DNA of 64,000 nucleotides from JANQUM01 sp047630355 (GCA_047630355.1 JBLHXN010000003.1:14072-78071), one strand, 5' to 3'. Positions 53,355 through 62,776 are shown, counted from the first letter of the stretch. Made by a program: numbers and translations. The notes: generated by a model not told the origin, from the letters alone.

Positions 53355-53972
53355 GTGCCAGAACAAAACGACGCCTACCAAACCATTGCGAAACCAACCG
53401 AGGGAGAGTTCCGTGACCGGGGAAGCAAGTTCATTGCGTATGCGTATGAAGTCAACACCGAAGAAGAGGTAAAAGAACGGCTCGCGGAAGTAAAATCAAT
53501 TCACCCAAAAGCAAGGCATCATTGCTACGGATACCAATTAGGTTTGGAAGACAACCGCTACCGAGCAAACGACGACGGCGAACCCAACGGATCTGCGGGT
53601 TTACCGATTTTAAATACCATTAAGTCTTTTGAAGTTACAGACACACTCGTAATAGTTGTGCGGTATTTTGGCGGAACGCTACTCGGTGTTTCGGGATTAA
53701 TAAACGCGTACAAAAACGCCACCGACGAAGCTTTACGCAACGCAAAAATTATTGAGAAAACCGTAAATAAGTTGATTCACATTCGGTTCAAATACCCACA
53801 GATGAACGACGTTATGCAGTTTATCAAAACCCACGACATCATCATCAAAGAACAAACCTATGACACAAAAAGTGGTTTGATTTTAGACATCAGATTATCA
53901 CTTATTCCAACTTTGGAAGAAGTTTTTAAAGGAATGGACGGGGTGGAGATTGAAATTTTATCCACGACCTAA
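53355..53972 (+). CDS. IMPACT/YigZ-family protein
   Basis: This 205-residue protein starts with GTG 53355. It has the UPF0029 N-terminal domain: GEFRDRGSKFIAYAYEV, HPKARHHCYGYQLG, NDDGEPNGSAGLPIL and VVRYFGGTLLGVSGLINAYKNAT. A C-terminal ferredoxin-like domain follows (from about 140). YigZ/IMPACT proteins are ribosome- or RNA-linked in some organisms; the bacterial role is unclear. Confidence 0.92.
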   Translation: MPEQNDAYQTIAKPTEGEFRDRGSKFIAYAYEVNTEEEVKERLAEVKSIHPKARHHCYGYQLGLEDNRYRANDDGEPNGSAGLPILNTIKSFEVTDTLVIVVRYFGGTLLGVSGLINAYKNATDEALRNAKIIEKTVNKLIHIRFKYPQMNDVMQFIKTHDIIIKEQTYDTKSGLILDIRLSLIPTLEEVFKGMDGVEIEILSTT

Positions 53973-54008
53973 AATTTGACCGTAACAACTTCAAATTACT
54001 CATTCTCA

Positions 54009-55250
54009 TCACTTCGCCCGAATGGCAATTACAGGATCCATATTCGCGGCTTGAGACGCGGGAATTACGCCCGAAAGTACACCAATTATACTTGACACCG
54101 TTAACCCTATTATGATATTTCCGCTCGATAGAATTATATCTAAAGAACCAATATCAATGAAACTTGCGAGATAGACTAGAAGCAACCCCAGAAGTCCGCC
54201 GAGAATACAGAGGAAAACGGATTCAAACAAAAACTGGAATAATATAAAGTAGTTCTTCGCTCCCAACGATTTCTGGATTCCGATAATATTAGTGCGTTCT
54301 TTCACGGATACGAACATGATATTCGCAATTCCAAAACCGCCGATTAGCAAGGCAAAGAGTCCAATTACCCAACCTCCAACGGTTAACGTTCCGAAAAGCC
54401 CCGAAAGTGCCTGTGCCGCTGCGTCAGGTCGATTGAGAGCGAAATTGTCATCTTCCGTTGGTCTTAGTCCGCGAGTAGTTCGCATTAGCCCAGTTATTTC
54501 GCTTTCAAGCATTAGCATATTTTCGTCGCTGTCGTAAGCTTGCAAGGCAATCATGCCGTTGAGGTTTCCCGAAGAAAACATTCGTTTGTGTTTCAGAAAC
54601 GGGATATATACTTTCTCATCGGGGCTTCCGCCTACATCAACCAACTGTTTTCCTTTCGTTTCCTGAACTCCAATTACAGTAAAGTTTTGACCGTTCACTT
54701 TAATATTTTTTCCTTCGGCACTTTCGTACGGAAATAGCATTTCGTTTACTTTTCCACCAATAATCGCCACGTTTCGTCCTGATTCTACTTCTTGCGTAGT
54801 AAAGTAGCGACCTTCAATAATTGGAATTTCGGTGATAAGATTAAACTCATAAGTGATTCCCTGACAAAGCGATTCAAAACTATTACTTCCTTGCCGCACA
54901 TTGGTCTGAGCGTAGTCCATGATAGTGACTGCTCTCGCGTTTTCGATATTATCTCGCAGGTATTTGAACTCCTGATATTTTGGACGGGGACGTTGGAAGT
55001 ACTTCCACCACGGGTAATCACCGCCGCCGAATTGCCACGGCCACTTATCCACATAAATTACTTTTTCACCAATACTACTTAGGCTTCCTTTAATATTAGA
55101 TTCAAGCGAATCTACCATGGTCAGCACGCCGATAATTGAGAAAATTCCGACGGTAACTCCCAAAAGCGAAAGTACAGTACGAAGTAAGTTTGCCTTCAAA
55201 GCCTGCATGGCGAAGCGAAAACTTTCAAAAGTGAGGTTGAGAAATTTCAT
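54009..55250 (-). CDS. MacB/FtsX-like ABC transporter permease
   Basis: This 413-residue protein has one N-terminal helix (LLRTVLSLLGVTVGIFSIIGVL), a large periplasmic MacB-PCD domain (about 50-270) and three C-terminal helices with the FtsX signature VGGWVIGLFALLIGGFGIANIM and SVKERTNIIGIQKSLGA. This is the MacB permease type for export of lipoproteins, peptides or drugs. No matching ATPase gene is adjacent, so its partner must lie elsewhere. Confidence 0.88.
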   Translation of the reverse strand: MKFLNLTFESFRFAMQALKANLLRTVLSLLGVTVGIFSIIGVLTMVDSLESNIKGSLSSIGEKVIYVDKWPWQFGGGDYPWWKYFQRPRPKYQEFKYLRDNIENARAVTIMDYAQTNVRQGSNSFESLCQGITYEFNLITEIPIIEGRYFTTQEVESGRNVAIIGGKVNEMLFPYESAEGKNIKVNGQNFTVIGVQETKGKQLVDVGGSPDEKVYIPFLKHKRMFSSGNLNGMIALQAYDSDENMLMLESEITGLMRTTRGLRPTEDDNFALNRPDAAAQALSGLFGTLTVGGWVIGLFALLIGGFGIANIMFVSVKERTNIIGIQKSLGAKNYFILFQFLFESVFLCILGGLLGLLLVYLASFIDIGSLDIILSSGNIIIGLTVSSIIGVLSGVIPASQAANMDPVIAIRAK

Positions 55251-55371
55251 TGTATCGGATGTCAGTAATTATCAGTCAACAAAAATAGTCTAACCAATGT
55301 TGGGGGGCTACCGTTAATTTATAAAGTTGACGGTTTTCGCAGTAGGCGGCAAATGCGTTGGATAAACGAGT

Positions 55372-55539
55372 TTAGCCTTTTAACATTCGGAATAAAATGG
55401 GCGTGAACGCAAACCACCAAACAGGTACGGGCTGCTGAGTTACAATACCAATTATCACCACCAAACCAAGTAATAAAGCGGTCAGTAAAATGGCGGCTTT
55501 GAATGAGTATTTCGTCGAAATTTTCTGAATTATTTCCAT
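55372..55539 (-). CDS. Small membrane protein
   Basis: This 55-residue protein begins MEIIQKISTKYSF and has two hydrophobic stretches (about 14-33 and 38-50, separated by TQQPVPVWW). I choose ATG 55539; the longer frame to 55617 adds a basic, unlikely N-terminus. It lies between the permease gene and the LytS-like gene. No family recognised. Confidence 0.5.
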   Translation of the reverse strand: MEIIQKISTKYSFKAAILLTALLLGLVVIIGIVTQQPVPVWWFAFTPILFRMLKG

Positions 55540-55817
55540 TTTATTTTGTGTTTGGAGTTTTCTCGTTTTTGAAGAATAATTTTTCATAAATTGTGCGTGT
55601 CGGTAACGACAATTCAAAAGTGCGGGTTTTAGCTTTCTTCCAGAAATTAGTTACACGAATCACCTGAAATAACTGACGAACGCTGCAAGAAATCAGTAAA
55701 ATGGGTTCGTGTACTTAATCATCAGGTTCGTCATATTTATGTCGCAGTTCACGTAATTTACGATCGCCTACTGATTGATTTGCTTAGTTTTGTGAATCGG
55801 AACAACTCTGAAACTCC

Positions 55818-57443
55818 ATGACAATTTCCCCAACCAGACGCATCCATTTAATAGCCATCGGTTCTTTAACAGCTTATTTGCTTTTAATTATCGTAATGAA
55901 CTACTTCAACCCGGTTTCTTTTTTTGAGTGGAAGAACTGGAATGGCGTGTACGTGCCGTTTATGATTTTTACGTCCGTTTTGTTTTACACAATTAACTTC
56001 CTTTTCACCGCTCCATTATTTAAGGATGGCTCCAAAATGGACTTTTTTGTTATCCTTCTCCTCTTATCAGTTGGCTTGATTATAGTTAGAATTATGGCTC
56101 TGAATTGGACAATTACGCAAGCCGAAATTATGAAATATTATCTTGGCCAAGTTCCCGATTTGAAGAATGAAAAAGCAATCGAAGCGGCAGCGTCTAAAGG
56201 TTTTGTGATAGGAACGGAAGGCTTTCTGATTACTATACTTGCCTTGGGTGAGTTTGTGGGGCTTGGTTTTCTGAGTACCTGGCACCGTCAGCAGGTTTCG
56301 TTCCGAAATAAACTCACCGAACGCTTCGAGCTTTTTAAGGCAAATGCAACCTTGAAAGTGATTTTGTGGAACGTACTTGGCTGGACAATCTGGATTCTGA
56401 TTAACAACCTGAGTCCTATTATGAAAGGAAAGTTCATTGACGTACAAGCAGATCTGCTTCTCCTAATTCCGTCTGTTTTCTGTTTTTACGCCAGCTTTTA
56501 CACGAGTTTTCGCTTCTTGGAACGAAATCAGCTATTTCTCGCCATTTTTTGGACGCTCATTCTCTGGGTTGGATTTTCAATTATCAAGGCAACATATTTT
56601 GGGTTTTTAGCAAGTGCTGATCTTATTCCACTTGACCATTTTGGCAGCTCGGAATCAAAGACTATTTCTCCTAACGATTTTAAGGAGAGCATAAAAACAG
56701 GGTACTTAGTTGGCTTTTCTTTCATGAAAATATTTCCGAAAGAAATATACATTATTCTAATCAGTTTTATCTACGGATACGCCCGAAACGTAATGCACTA
56801 TAAAGATCAACTTGCCACCATAGAGTCTCAACGACAGCAAGAACTCATTGACCAACAACGCATTGAAAATGAACTGGTTACAGCAAAACTACAAACGCTG
56901 AAGAATCAGATAAACCCACACTTTTTGTTTAATAGTCTCAATTTTCTGTACGCTCAGGCTATTCCGCTTTCAGATAACTTGTCTCGTGCTACCATGTTAC
57001 TTTCTGAAATAATGCGGTACGGTTTACAACAAAATGACGAAACTAAAGTAGCCCTCGAAAACGAAATCAAACACCTCGAAAACTTTGTGGAGTTCAACCG
57101 CTTGCGGTTCTCAAACCGGTTACAAATTGATTTCACGATTGACGGGAACACCTATTTTCGGCGAATTATGCCGCTATTGTTAATAACGTTTGTGGAAAAC
57201 GCCTTTAAATACGGCGAACTACATGATGACGATAATCCGCTGAAAATTCATTTAAAAATTGACAGCAAAATCCTCTATTTTGAAGTACGGAACAAAAAGC
57301 GAAATGGCCCCAAAGAAAACTCTACGGGCATTGGTTTGACCAATATCAAAAACCGTCTGGATCTTGCCTATCCTGCAAACCATTCACTCGAAATAATTGA
57401 CGAAAAGCAGTTCTTCACTACTAAACTAACAATAGAATTATGA
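55818..57443 (+). CDS. LytS/YehU-like sensor histidine kinase
   Basis: This 541-residue protein has about seven to nine N-terminal membrane segments (about 10-340), a short coiled coil (ESQRQQELIDQQRIENELVTAKL) and a His_kinase domain with LKNQINPHFLFNSLNFLYAQ (phosphorylated His about 376) and a C-terminal HATPase with N-box VENAFKYG and NSTGIGLTNIKNRL. Such kinases act with LytTR regulators. A -7 box (TAGTTTTG, 55785-55792) lies upstream. It overlaps the next gene by ATGA. Confidence 0.9.
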   Translation: MTISPTRRIHLIAIGSLTAYLLLIIVMNYFNPVSFFEWKNWNGVYVPFMIFTSVLFYTINFLFTAPLFKDGSKMDFFVILLLLSVGLIIVRIMALNWTITQAEIMKYYLGQVPDLKNEKAIEAAASKGFVIGTEGFLITILALGEFVGLGFLSTWHRQQVSFRNKLTERFELFKANATLKVILWNVLGWTIWILINNLSPIMKGKFIDVQADLLLLIPSVFCFYASFYTSFRFLERNQLFLAIFWTLILWVGFSIIKATYFGFLASADLIPLDHFGSSESKTISPNDFKESIKTGYLVGFSFMKIFPKEIYIILISFIYGYARNVMHYKDQLATIESQRQQELIDQQRIENELVTAKLQTLKNQINPHFLFNSLNFLYAQAIPLSDNLSRATMLLSEIMRYGLQQNDETKVALENEIKHLENFVEFNRLRFSNRLQIDFTIDGNTYFRRIMPLLLITFVENAFKYGELHDDDNPLKIHLKIDSKILYFEVRNKKRNGPKENSTGIGLTNIKNRLDLAYPANHSLEIIDEKQFFTTKLTIEL

Positions 57444-58195
57444 AAAAGATAAAATGCATCGTTGTGGATGACGAACAAGGTGCCATTGACATTCTAACCC
57501 ACTATATTTTAAAAACGCCATTTCTGGAATTTGCCGGAAGTTTCCTCGGACCGCTGGATGCTTTAGATGCCGTTTATGCGGGAGATATTGATCTCATTTT
57601 TCTGGACATTCACATGCCTGAATTATCGGGACTTGATTTTATAAAATTGTTGAAAGGTCGGATAAAGATTGTTCTCACTACAGCTTACCATCAATACGCA
57701 CTGGAAGGTTACGAGCACAACGTTGTAGATTATTTACTGAAACCCATTCCGTTTGAGAGATTTTTGAAAGCAGCCCAGAAAGTGGTGAATCTAAACGAGC
57801 AAAGTCAGCCAAAAGAAGCAACACCAGAAAGCGTACAAACTACAGAGAATCAACAGGATGATTACGTTTTTGTAAAAGCTGACGGAAAAGTACAGAAAGT
57901 AAAATTTGAAGATATTCTCTACATAGAAGGTTTAGGAAACTACGTGACTATACACACCGTAAACGGGAAAATTGTAACCTTATTAACAATGAAAGAAGTG
58001 CAGGAACGATTGCCCGAAAGTATGTTTATGCGGGTTCATCGGTCGTTTATTGTATCTTTGGGAAAAGTGCAGTTTATCGAAGGAAATCAAATTTTTGTGG
58101 AAGCTAAAACGGCCGTTTCGCTCGGAGAAACTTACCGAGAGCCGTTCTTTAAAGCACTCGAAGAAAAAATGTTACTTTCGAAGCGAAATGGATGA
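57440..58195 (+). CDS. LytTR-family response regulator
   Basis: This 251-residue protein has a receiver domain with the acidic pair VVDDEQGA, phosphoacceptor Asp in LIFLDIHMPELSGLD, and Lys in YLLKPIPFERF. The LytTR DNA-binding domain follows (FEDILYIEGLGNYVTIHT, MRVHRSFIVSLGKVQF). It binds direct repeats near promoters, with sensor input from the LytS-like kinase, whose stop it overlaps. The ROK gene starts shortly after, so the system may control it. Confidence 0.93.
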   Translation: MKKIKCIVVDDEQGAIDILTHYILKTPFLEFAGSFLGPLDALDAVYAGDIDLIFLDIHMPELSGLDFIKLLKGRIKIVLTTAYHQYALEGYEHNVVDYLLKPIPFERFLKAAQKVVNLNEQSQPKEATPESVQTTENQQDDYVFVKADGKVQKVKFEDILYIEGLGNYVTIHTVNGKIVTLLTMKEVQERLPESMFMRVHRSFIVSLGKVQFIEGNQIFVEAKTAVSLGETYREPFFKALEEKMLLSKRNG

Positions 58196-58235
58196 GATTA
58201 AAATTGACCCTTTTTCCAAAAGAGAAAATCTACTT

Positions 58236-59150
58236 ATGAAAAACTATCTGTGGGGCGTTGACCTCGGTGGCACAAAAATAGAAGGCGTTGTGATGAACGC
58301 CGAAACGAACGAAATCCTGATTCGGAAACGCATTCCAACGGAAGCAGATAATGGCTACGAACACATAATCAGTCAGATAAAGACACTCATTGATTTACTG
58401 ATAACCGAAACTAAAATTCAGCCGAAACGAATCGGCTTTTCTACGCCCGGAACGCTTGACCCAAGTTTACAGACCATGAAAAATTGCAATACAACTTGCA
58501 TGAACGGTCAGCCGATGAAGGTAGATATTGAAACCGCTTTAGGTATTCCAATCAAAATGGCAAACGACGCAAACTGCTTCGCACTCGCGGAAGCAACTAT
58601 GGGAGCAGTGCCCGAACACGCACCCGATGCTAAGGTAGTTTTCGGAGTAATTTTAGGGACGGGAGTTGGCGGTGGAGTCGTTGTAAATGGAAAAGTAATT
58701 GGCGGTCGGCACGGAATTGGCGGAGAATGGGGACATAACGTTTGTGAAGAAGACGGAGACTCTTGTTACTGCGGCAAATCAGGCTGTAACGAAAAAGTTT
58801 TTGCCGGTCCGGCACTTGAGAAATATTACGCTAAAGTCAGCGGGGAGAATCGTGGTTTGAAAGAAGTTTACGACCGTCACGTTGCCGGAACAGACGAATA
58901 CGCAACCGCTACGATGAACCGTTTGGTAAAATCATTGGGAAAAGCATTGCATTACGTCGTAAATGTTATTGATCCAGATGTGATAGTTTTTGGTGGCGGA
59001 GTAAGTAATATTGAATTGGTTTACACCGAAGCCAAGACCGAACTTGAAAATTGGATTTTCAATAATCGAAAAATTGAAACGCTCTTTTTACGTCCTAAAC
59101 TCGGCGATAGTGCGGGTGTTTTCGGAGCGATTGAATTAGTCAGAAATTAA
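58236..59150 (+). CDS. ROK-family sugar kinase
   Basis: This 304-residue kinase has the ATP motif WGVDLGGTKIEGVVM, PGTLDP, catalytic NDANCFALAEA, GTGVGGGVVVNG, GEWGHN and the zinc-binding CYCGKSGCNEKVFAGPAL. The substrate is glucose, fructose or N-acetylhexosamine. I take ATG 58236 as start; ATG 58188 lies just within the end of the regulator gene and would add a stretch not typical of ROK. It overlaps the tail of a convergent nagB-like gene by 15 bp (59136-59150). Confidence 0.88.
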   Translation: MKNYLWGVDLGGTKIEGVVMNAETNEILIRKRIPTEADNGYEHIISQIKTLIDLLITETKIQPKRIGFSTPGTLDPSLQTMKNCNTTCMNGQPMKVDIETALGIPIKMANDANCFALAEATMGAVPEHAPDAKVVFGVILGTGVGGGVVVNGKVIGGRHGIGGEWGHNVCEEDGDSCYCGKSGCNEKVFAGPALEKYYAKVSGENRGLKEVYDRHVAGTDEYATATMNRLVKSLGKALHYVVNVIDPDVIVFGGGVSNIELVYTEAKTELENWIFNNRKIETLFLRPKLGDSAGVFGAIELVRN

Positions 59151-59858
59151 ATTCCCAGCAGCTTCGTCAAGCCAAATTAATCCGTTTTTATGCCGTTGAA
59201 AGGCCGTTGACGGAATCTCGGAAGAGATTTCAGAAGAAACCGTCTGTCTGATTATTTCTGCTTTTCTTTCGCCGCTTGCCATCAGCATGGCAGTTTTTGC
59301 TTCCAGTAAATGCTTCAACCCAATCGTGATGCCTTGCGTCAGCGGTGTTTCAGATTTAAAGTACTTCTGCCCTACTTCTATCGTAATATCTGCCAATTCT
59401 GTAACATGGCAATAGTTGTCAAAGTCGTAACCCGGTTCGTTCAAGCCGATATGCCCGTTCAACCCAACACCAACGATGATAAAGTCTAATCCGCCACGTT
59501 GCGAAATCAACTTATCAATACGTTCACATTCAGATTACAAATCATCCGATAACCCATCAAAAAACATGTAATTCACAGAAGAAACACCGAGTGGTTTCAG
59601 CAGGTTTTCTTCCACAATATATTGGCAACTTCCTTCATTTTTCGGCCCAACTCCCATCCATTCGTCCAAACCAATTATCATGCAGTTGGCAAATTCTTCT
59701 GCCGTAGATTGAGCAGCCAAAAGTTGATAAGCCCGAATTGGTGTATTTCCCGAAGTCAGCACGAGCGTCGCGGTAGGTTTTTGTTTTACCAGGTTATGAA
59801 TATAGTCTGCTACGTTTTGAGCTAAAATTTCGGAGGTTGAGAATTTTTGGATTTGCAT
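59136..59858 (-). pseudogene. NagB-like glucosamine/galactosamine-6-phosphate isomerase gene with an in-frame stop
   Basis: From ATG 59858 the frame has VLTSGNTPIRAYQLL and GLDEWMG (catalytic Asp region), then TAA at 59537-59535 after GLSDDL, and continues in the same frame with SECERIDKLI, GVGLNGHIGLNEPG and IKNGLIWLDEAA-like ends (HKNGLIWLDEAAGNL). The NagB/6-phosphogluconolactonase fold is complete on both sides. A CAA-to-TAA change explains the stop. The gene is likely inactive. It is convergent with the ROK gene. Confidence 0.82.
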
Positions 59859-59889
59859 TTATTATTATATTTAAATCAATAGCATTTCG

Positions 59890-60552
59890 TTACACCTCCT
59901 CCCCGTTTTCATTCGTTGTTAAAACTACACTCATGTAATCCAAAAATGGTCGCATGGCTTGGAAGGTTTCCGTTACGTTTTTCACGAAATCAGGAGAATT
60001 GGCTTCGGCATCGGTAAAGTTGTGGCGAACCATGAACTGCTTATAACGCAGTAAGTCAATTGCCGGATGTTCTTTGTCAAAACCCTTCGGCGAAGTTTTC
60101 AGCTGCTCTCCGTTCAGACTTCCGAAGTATTGAATAAACTCTTTGCTTTCAACTATCTTTCGAAAACCAGTGGCATCCGTCGCAAATTCCTGCCGGATTC
60201 TCAGCAAGTCATCTTTATCAGGTCGCCAGAAACCTCCGACCACGAAAGTGTTTCCCGGCTCGATGTGAAAATAGTAACCGCCCCGTCGGTATTTAGTGGC
60301 ACGAATCATCCGTCCACCTAAATATTTGTTGTACGGGATTTTCTCCTTTACAAACCGAACGTCTTTGTAAATGCGATAGATTTTTAGCTTTTCCAGCACA
60401 TCCGTTTTGCCTAACTCTTCAAAAACTGTTTTAGCAAATTCATCTACGTTTTCCTTCGCAGCTAAGTATTGTTCTTGGTGTTCGGCAAACCACTCACGGT
60501 TATTATTCTTGCCTACATCGCTTAAGAAATTGAGCGTAGTTTTCTTTATCAT
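59890..60552 (-). CDS. DUF2461 domain-containing protein
   Basis: This 220-residue protein has TLNFLSDVGKNNNREWFAEHQEQY, YRIYKDVRFVKEKIPYNKYLGG and YYFHIEPGNTFVVGGFWRPDKDDLLRIRQEF in short runs, the DUF2461 signature. No catalytic function is assigned to this family. I choose ATG 60552 over the TTG three codons earlier. Confidence 0.87.
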   Translation of the reverse strand: MIKKTTLNFLSDVGKNNNREWFAEHQEQYLAAKENVDEFAKTVFEELGKTDVLEKLKIYRIYKDVRFVKEKIPYNKYLGGRMIRATKYRRGGYYFHIEPGNTFVVGGFWRPDKDDLLRIRQEFATDATGFRKIVESKEFIQYFGSLNGEQLKTSPKGFDKEHPAIDLLRYKQFMVRHNFTDAEANSPDFVKNVTETFQAMRPFLDYMSVVLTTNENGEEV

Positions 60553-60624
60553 TAATTTCAATAATCAGGAAGTAATCATTTAGAAATTAGATAGCAAAAG
60601 TCTGTTCTCTCATATCTTAGCATC

Positions 60625-60975
60625 TCAATAAAATACATCCATAAAATGTTCAATGTTAAGGTCGGGCTTTTGGATGATAGCAACAAAATCAAACCGGACA
60701 TCGCCGAGCCAATCGCGTTTTCTCATATAAGCTTCCGCCCCACGTTTAAGAGCACTCATTTTAGCTTTCGACATGGTTTGTTCAGGCAAACCAAAGTCCG
60801 CGTTTTTTCGTAACCTGACTTCCACAAAAACAAGGCATTCCTTATCCATACCGATAATATCGATTTCAGACTGTCCGGCCCTAAAATTACGTTCTAAGAC
60901 TTTGAAACCTTTGTTTTGCAGAAATGCCATCGCCATATCTTCACCAATCTGCCCTTGATCTTGTTTATCCGTCAT
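60625..60975 (-). CDS. YraN/UPF0102 family nuclease-fold protein
   Basis: This 116-residue protein has GEDMAMAFLQNKGFKVLERNFRAG (restriction-endonuclease-like start), EIDIIGMDKECLVFVEV (catalytic-like Asp, Glu-x-Val) and RFDFVAII. The family is widespread, with a presumed Holliday-junction-type nuclease fold. ATG 60975 is chosen over GTG 61029 as the longer form runs into the promoter of the divergent pruA gene. Confidence 0.9.
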   Translation of the reverse strand: MTDKQDQGQIGEDMAMAFLQNKGFKVLERNFRAGQSEIDIIGMDKECLVFVEVRLRKNADFGLPEQTMSKAKMSALKRGAEAYMRKRDWLGDVRFDFVAIIQKPDLNIEHFMDVFY

Positions 60976-61018
60976 ACTTTCCGTACTATGATTTATCTGC
61001 AAGATAAAATACAAATCG

Positions 61019-61026
61019 TACCTTTG
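61019..61026 (+). promoter_or_regulatory. -7 promoter box of pruA
   Basis: TACCTTTG fits TAnnTTTG, 25 bp before ATG 61052. A TTG at the expected -33 spacing is not clear; TTATCTG lies near. Confidence 0.5.
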
Positions 61027-61051
61027 CACTTATTAATTAATACAAAACGAT

Positions 61052-62683
61052 ATGCACAACGCTTTTTTCAACACTCCTGCCCCTATTAACGAACCGATCC
61101 TTTCGTATGCTCCCGGCAGCCCCGAACGCGAAAAGGTAAAGGCTGCACTTGCCGAAGCCCGTTCGCAGGAAATTGACATTCCGATGTATATCGGTGGCGA
61201 AGAAATCAGAACCGATAATAAAATCCGCTTGTCTCCACCGCATAATCATAAGCACACACTTGGTCACGCAAGTGAAGGCGACAAAAGCCACGTAGAAAAG
61301 GCAATCAAAACCGCACTAGAAGCCCGCAACGCTTGGTCGGCGATGCCTTGGGAACAGCGTGCCGCTATTTTCTTGAAAGCTGCTGATTTAATTGCCGGCC
61401 CATATCGGGCTAAAATCAACGCCGCAACGATGTTGGGGCAGTCTAAAAATGCGTTTCAGGCAGAAATAGATTCCGCTTGCGAACTGATAGATTTCCTACG
61501 TTTTAATGTGGCATTTATGCCGCAAATTTATGCCGACCAGCCTGTTTCATCACCAGGAGTTTGGAATCGTTTACAATACCGCCCGTTGGAAGGTTTCGTT
61601 TTTGCGTTAACCCCTTTCAACTTTACAGCCATTGCTGGAAATCTTCCTGCAAGTGCTGCCATGATGGGAAACGTAATTGTTTGGAAACCCGCTTACACGC
61701 AGATTTATTCGGCGAACGTAATCATGCAGATTTTCAAGGAAGCAGGTTTACCCGACGGCGTAATTAACTTGATTTATGTAGACGGACCAGAAACGGGTGA
61801 CGTGGTTTTCAACCATCCTGATTTTGCGGGAATTCACTTTACAGGAAGTACTGCCGTTTTCCAGACAATTTGGAAAACTATCGGACAGAATATTACAAAA
61901 TACAAAGCTTATCCACGAATTGTGGGTGAAACTGGTGGAAAAGACTTCGTGGTTGCCCATAAGTCAGCCAATGCGAAACAAGTTGCTGTTGGTTTAGTAC
62001 GGGGAGCTTTTGAATTCCAAGGGCAGAAATGTTCGGCGGCTTCGCGGGCGTACATTCCTTCCAATATTTGGGATGAAGTAAAAGGTTACGTGCAAGAAGA
62101 CTTAGCTTCCATGAAAATGGGCGTTACGGAAGATTTCTCTAATTTTATCAACGCCGTAATTGACGAACGAGCTTTTGATAAAATTTCGGGTTATATCGCC
62201 GAAGCCCAAAAAGCCGACGGTGTTGAAGTAATTGCCGGAGGAAATTTTGATAAATCGGAAGGGTATTTCATCGAGCCAACAGTTTTGAAAGTTACTGATC
62301 CGAAATACCGTACGATGTGCGAAGAAATCTTCGGGCCTGTGTTAACAATTTACGTATACGACGAAGCAACTGATTTTGAGGAAATCCTTGAACTTGTTGA
62401 CTCTACTTCTCCGTATGCTTTGACAGGAGCCATTTTCTCGAAAGATCGTTATGCCGTTGAATTAGCAACGAAGAAGCTGGAAAACGCCGCCGGTAATTTC
62501 TATATTAATGATAAACCAACGGGAGCCGTAGTTGGTCAGCAGCCGTTTGGCGGAGCAAGAGCTTCAGGAACAAACGACAAGGCAGGTTCGATGCTGAACC
62601 TACTACGTTGGGTAAATCTACGCACGATTAAAGAAACCTTTGACGCAGCAACTGATTACCGTTATCCGTTTTTAGGCGAATAA
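61052..62683 (+). CDS. pruA: L-glutamate gamma-semialdehyde dehydrogenase (1-pyrroline-5-carboxylate dehydrogenase)
   Basis: This 543-residue aldehyde dehydrogenase oxidises glutamate semialdehyde from proline to glutamate with NAD+. It has FTGSTAVFQTIW, the active-site Glu segment GETGGKDFVV, the catalytic Cys in FQGQKCSAASRAY (about residue 327) and EIFGPVLTIYVYD. It is the monofunctional form of the family with the extended N-terminus. Proline dehydrogenase (putA/prodh) is not in the window. Confidence 0.93.
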   Translation: MHNAFFNTPAPINEPILSYAPGSPEREKVKAALAEARSQEIDIPMYIGGEEIRTDNKIRLSPPHNHKHTLGHASEGDKSHVEKAIKTALEARNAWSAMPWEQRAAIFLKAADLIAGPYRAKINAATMLGQSKNAFQAEIDSACELIDFLRFNVAFMPQIYADQPVSSPGVWNRLQYRPLEGFVFALTPFNFTAIAGNLPASAAMMGNVIVWKPAYTQIYSANVIMQIFKEAGLPDGVINLIYVDGPETGDVVFNHPDFAGIHFTGSTAVFQTIWKTIGQNITKYKAYPRIVGETGGKDFVVAHKSANAKQVAVGLVRGAFEFQGQKCSAASRAYIPSNIWDEVKGYVQEDLASMKMGVTEDFSNFINAVIDERAFDKISGYIAEAQKADGVEVIAGGNFDKSEGYFIEPTVLKVTDPKYRTMCEEIFGPVLTIYVYDEATDFEEILELVDSTSPYALTGAIFSKDRYAVELATKKLENAAGNFYINDKPTGAVVGQQPFGGARASGTNDKAGSMLNLLRWVNLRTIKETFDAATDYRYPFLGE

Positions 62684-62700
62684 TAGTCTTATAGAAGAAC

Positions 62701-62767
62701 TTTGTAAACATCCCGCTGATTTGAGTATATTTGAATGTAATACTTCATTACTCAATTTCAGCGGGAT
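62701..62767 (+). promoter_or_regulatory. pruA terminator-like hairpin with an overlapping promoter
   Basis: The outer arms ATCCCGCTGA (62710-62719) and TCAGCGGGAT (62758-62767) and the inner arms TGAGTA (62722-62727) and TACTCA (62749-62754) form a two-part stem followed by TTT. The same stretch has TTTG (62701-62704), 21 nt and TATATTTG (62726-62733), a full promoter match for the next gene at 62777. Ending of pruA transcripts and start of the esterase transcript would share this DNA. Confidence 0.55.
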
Positions 62768-62776
62768 TTTATATTT

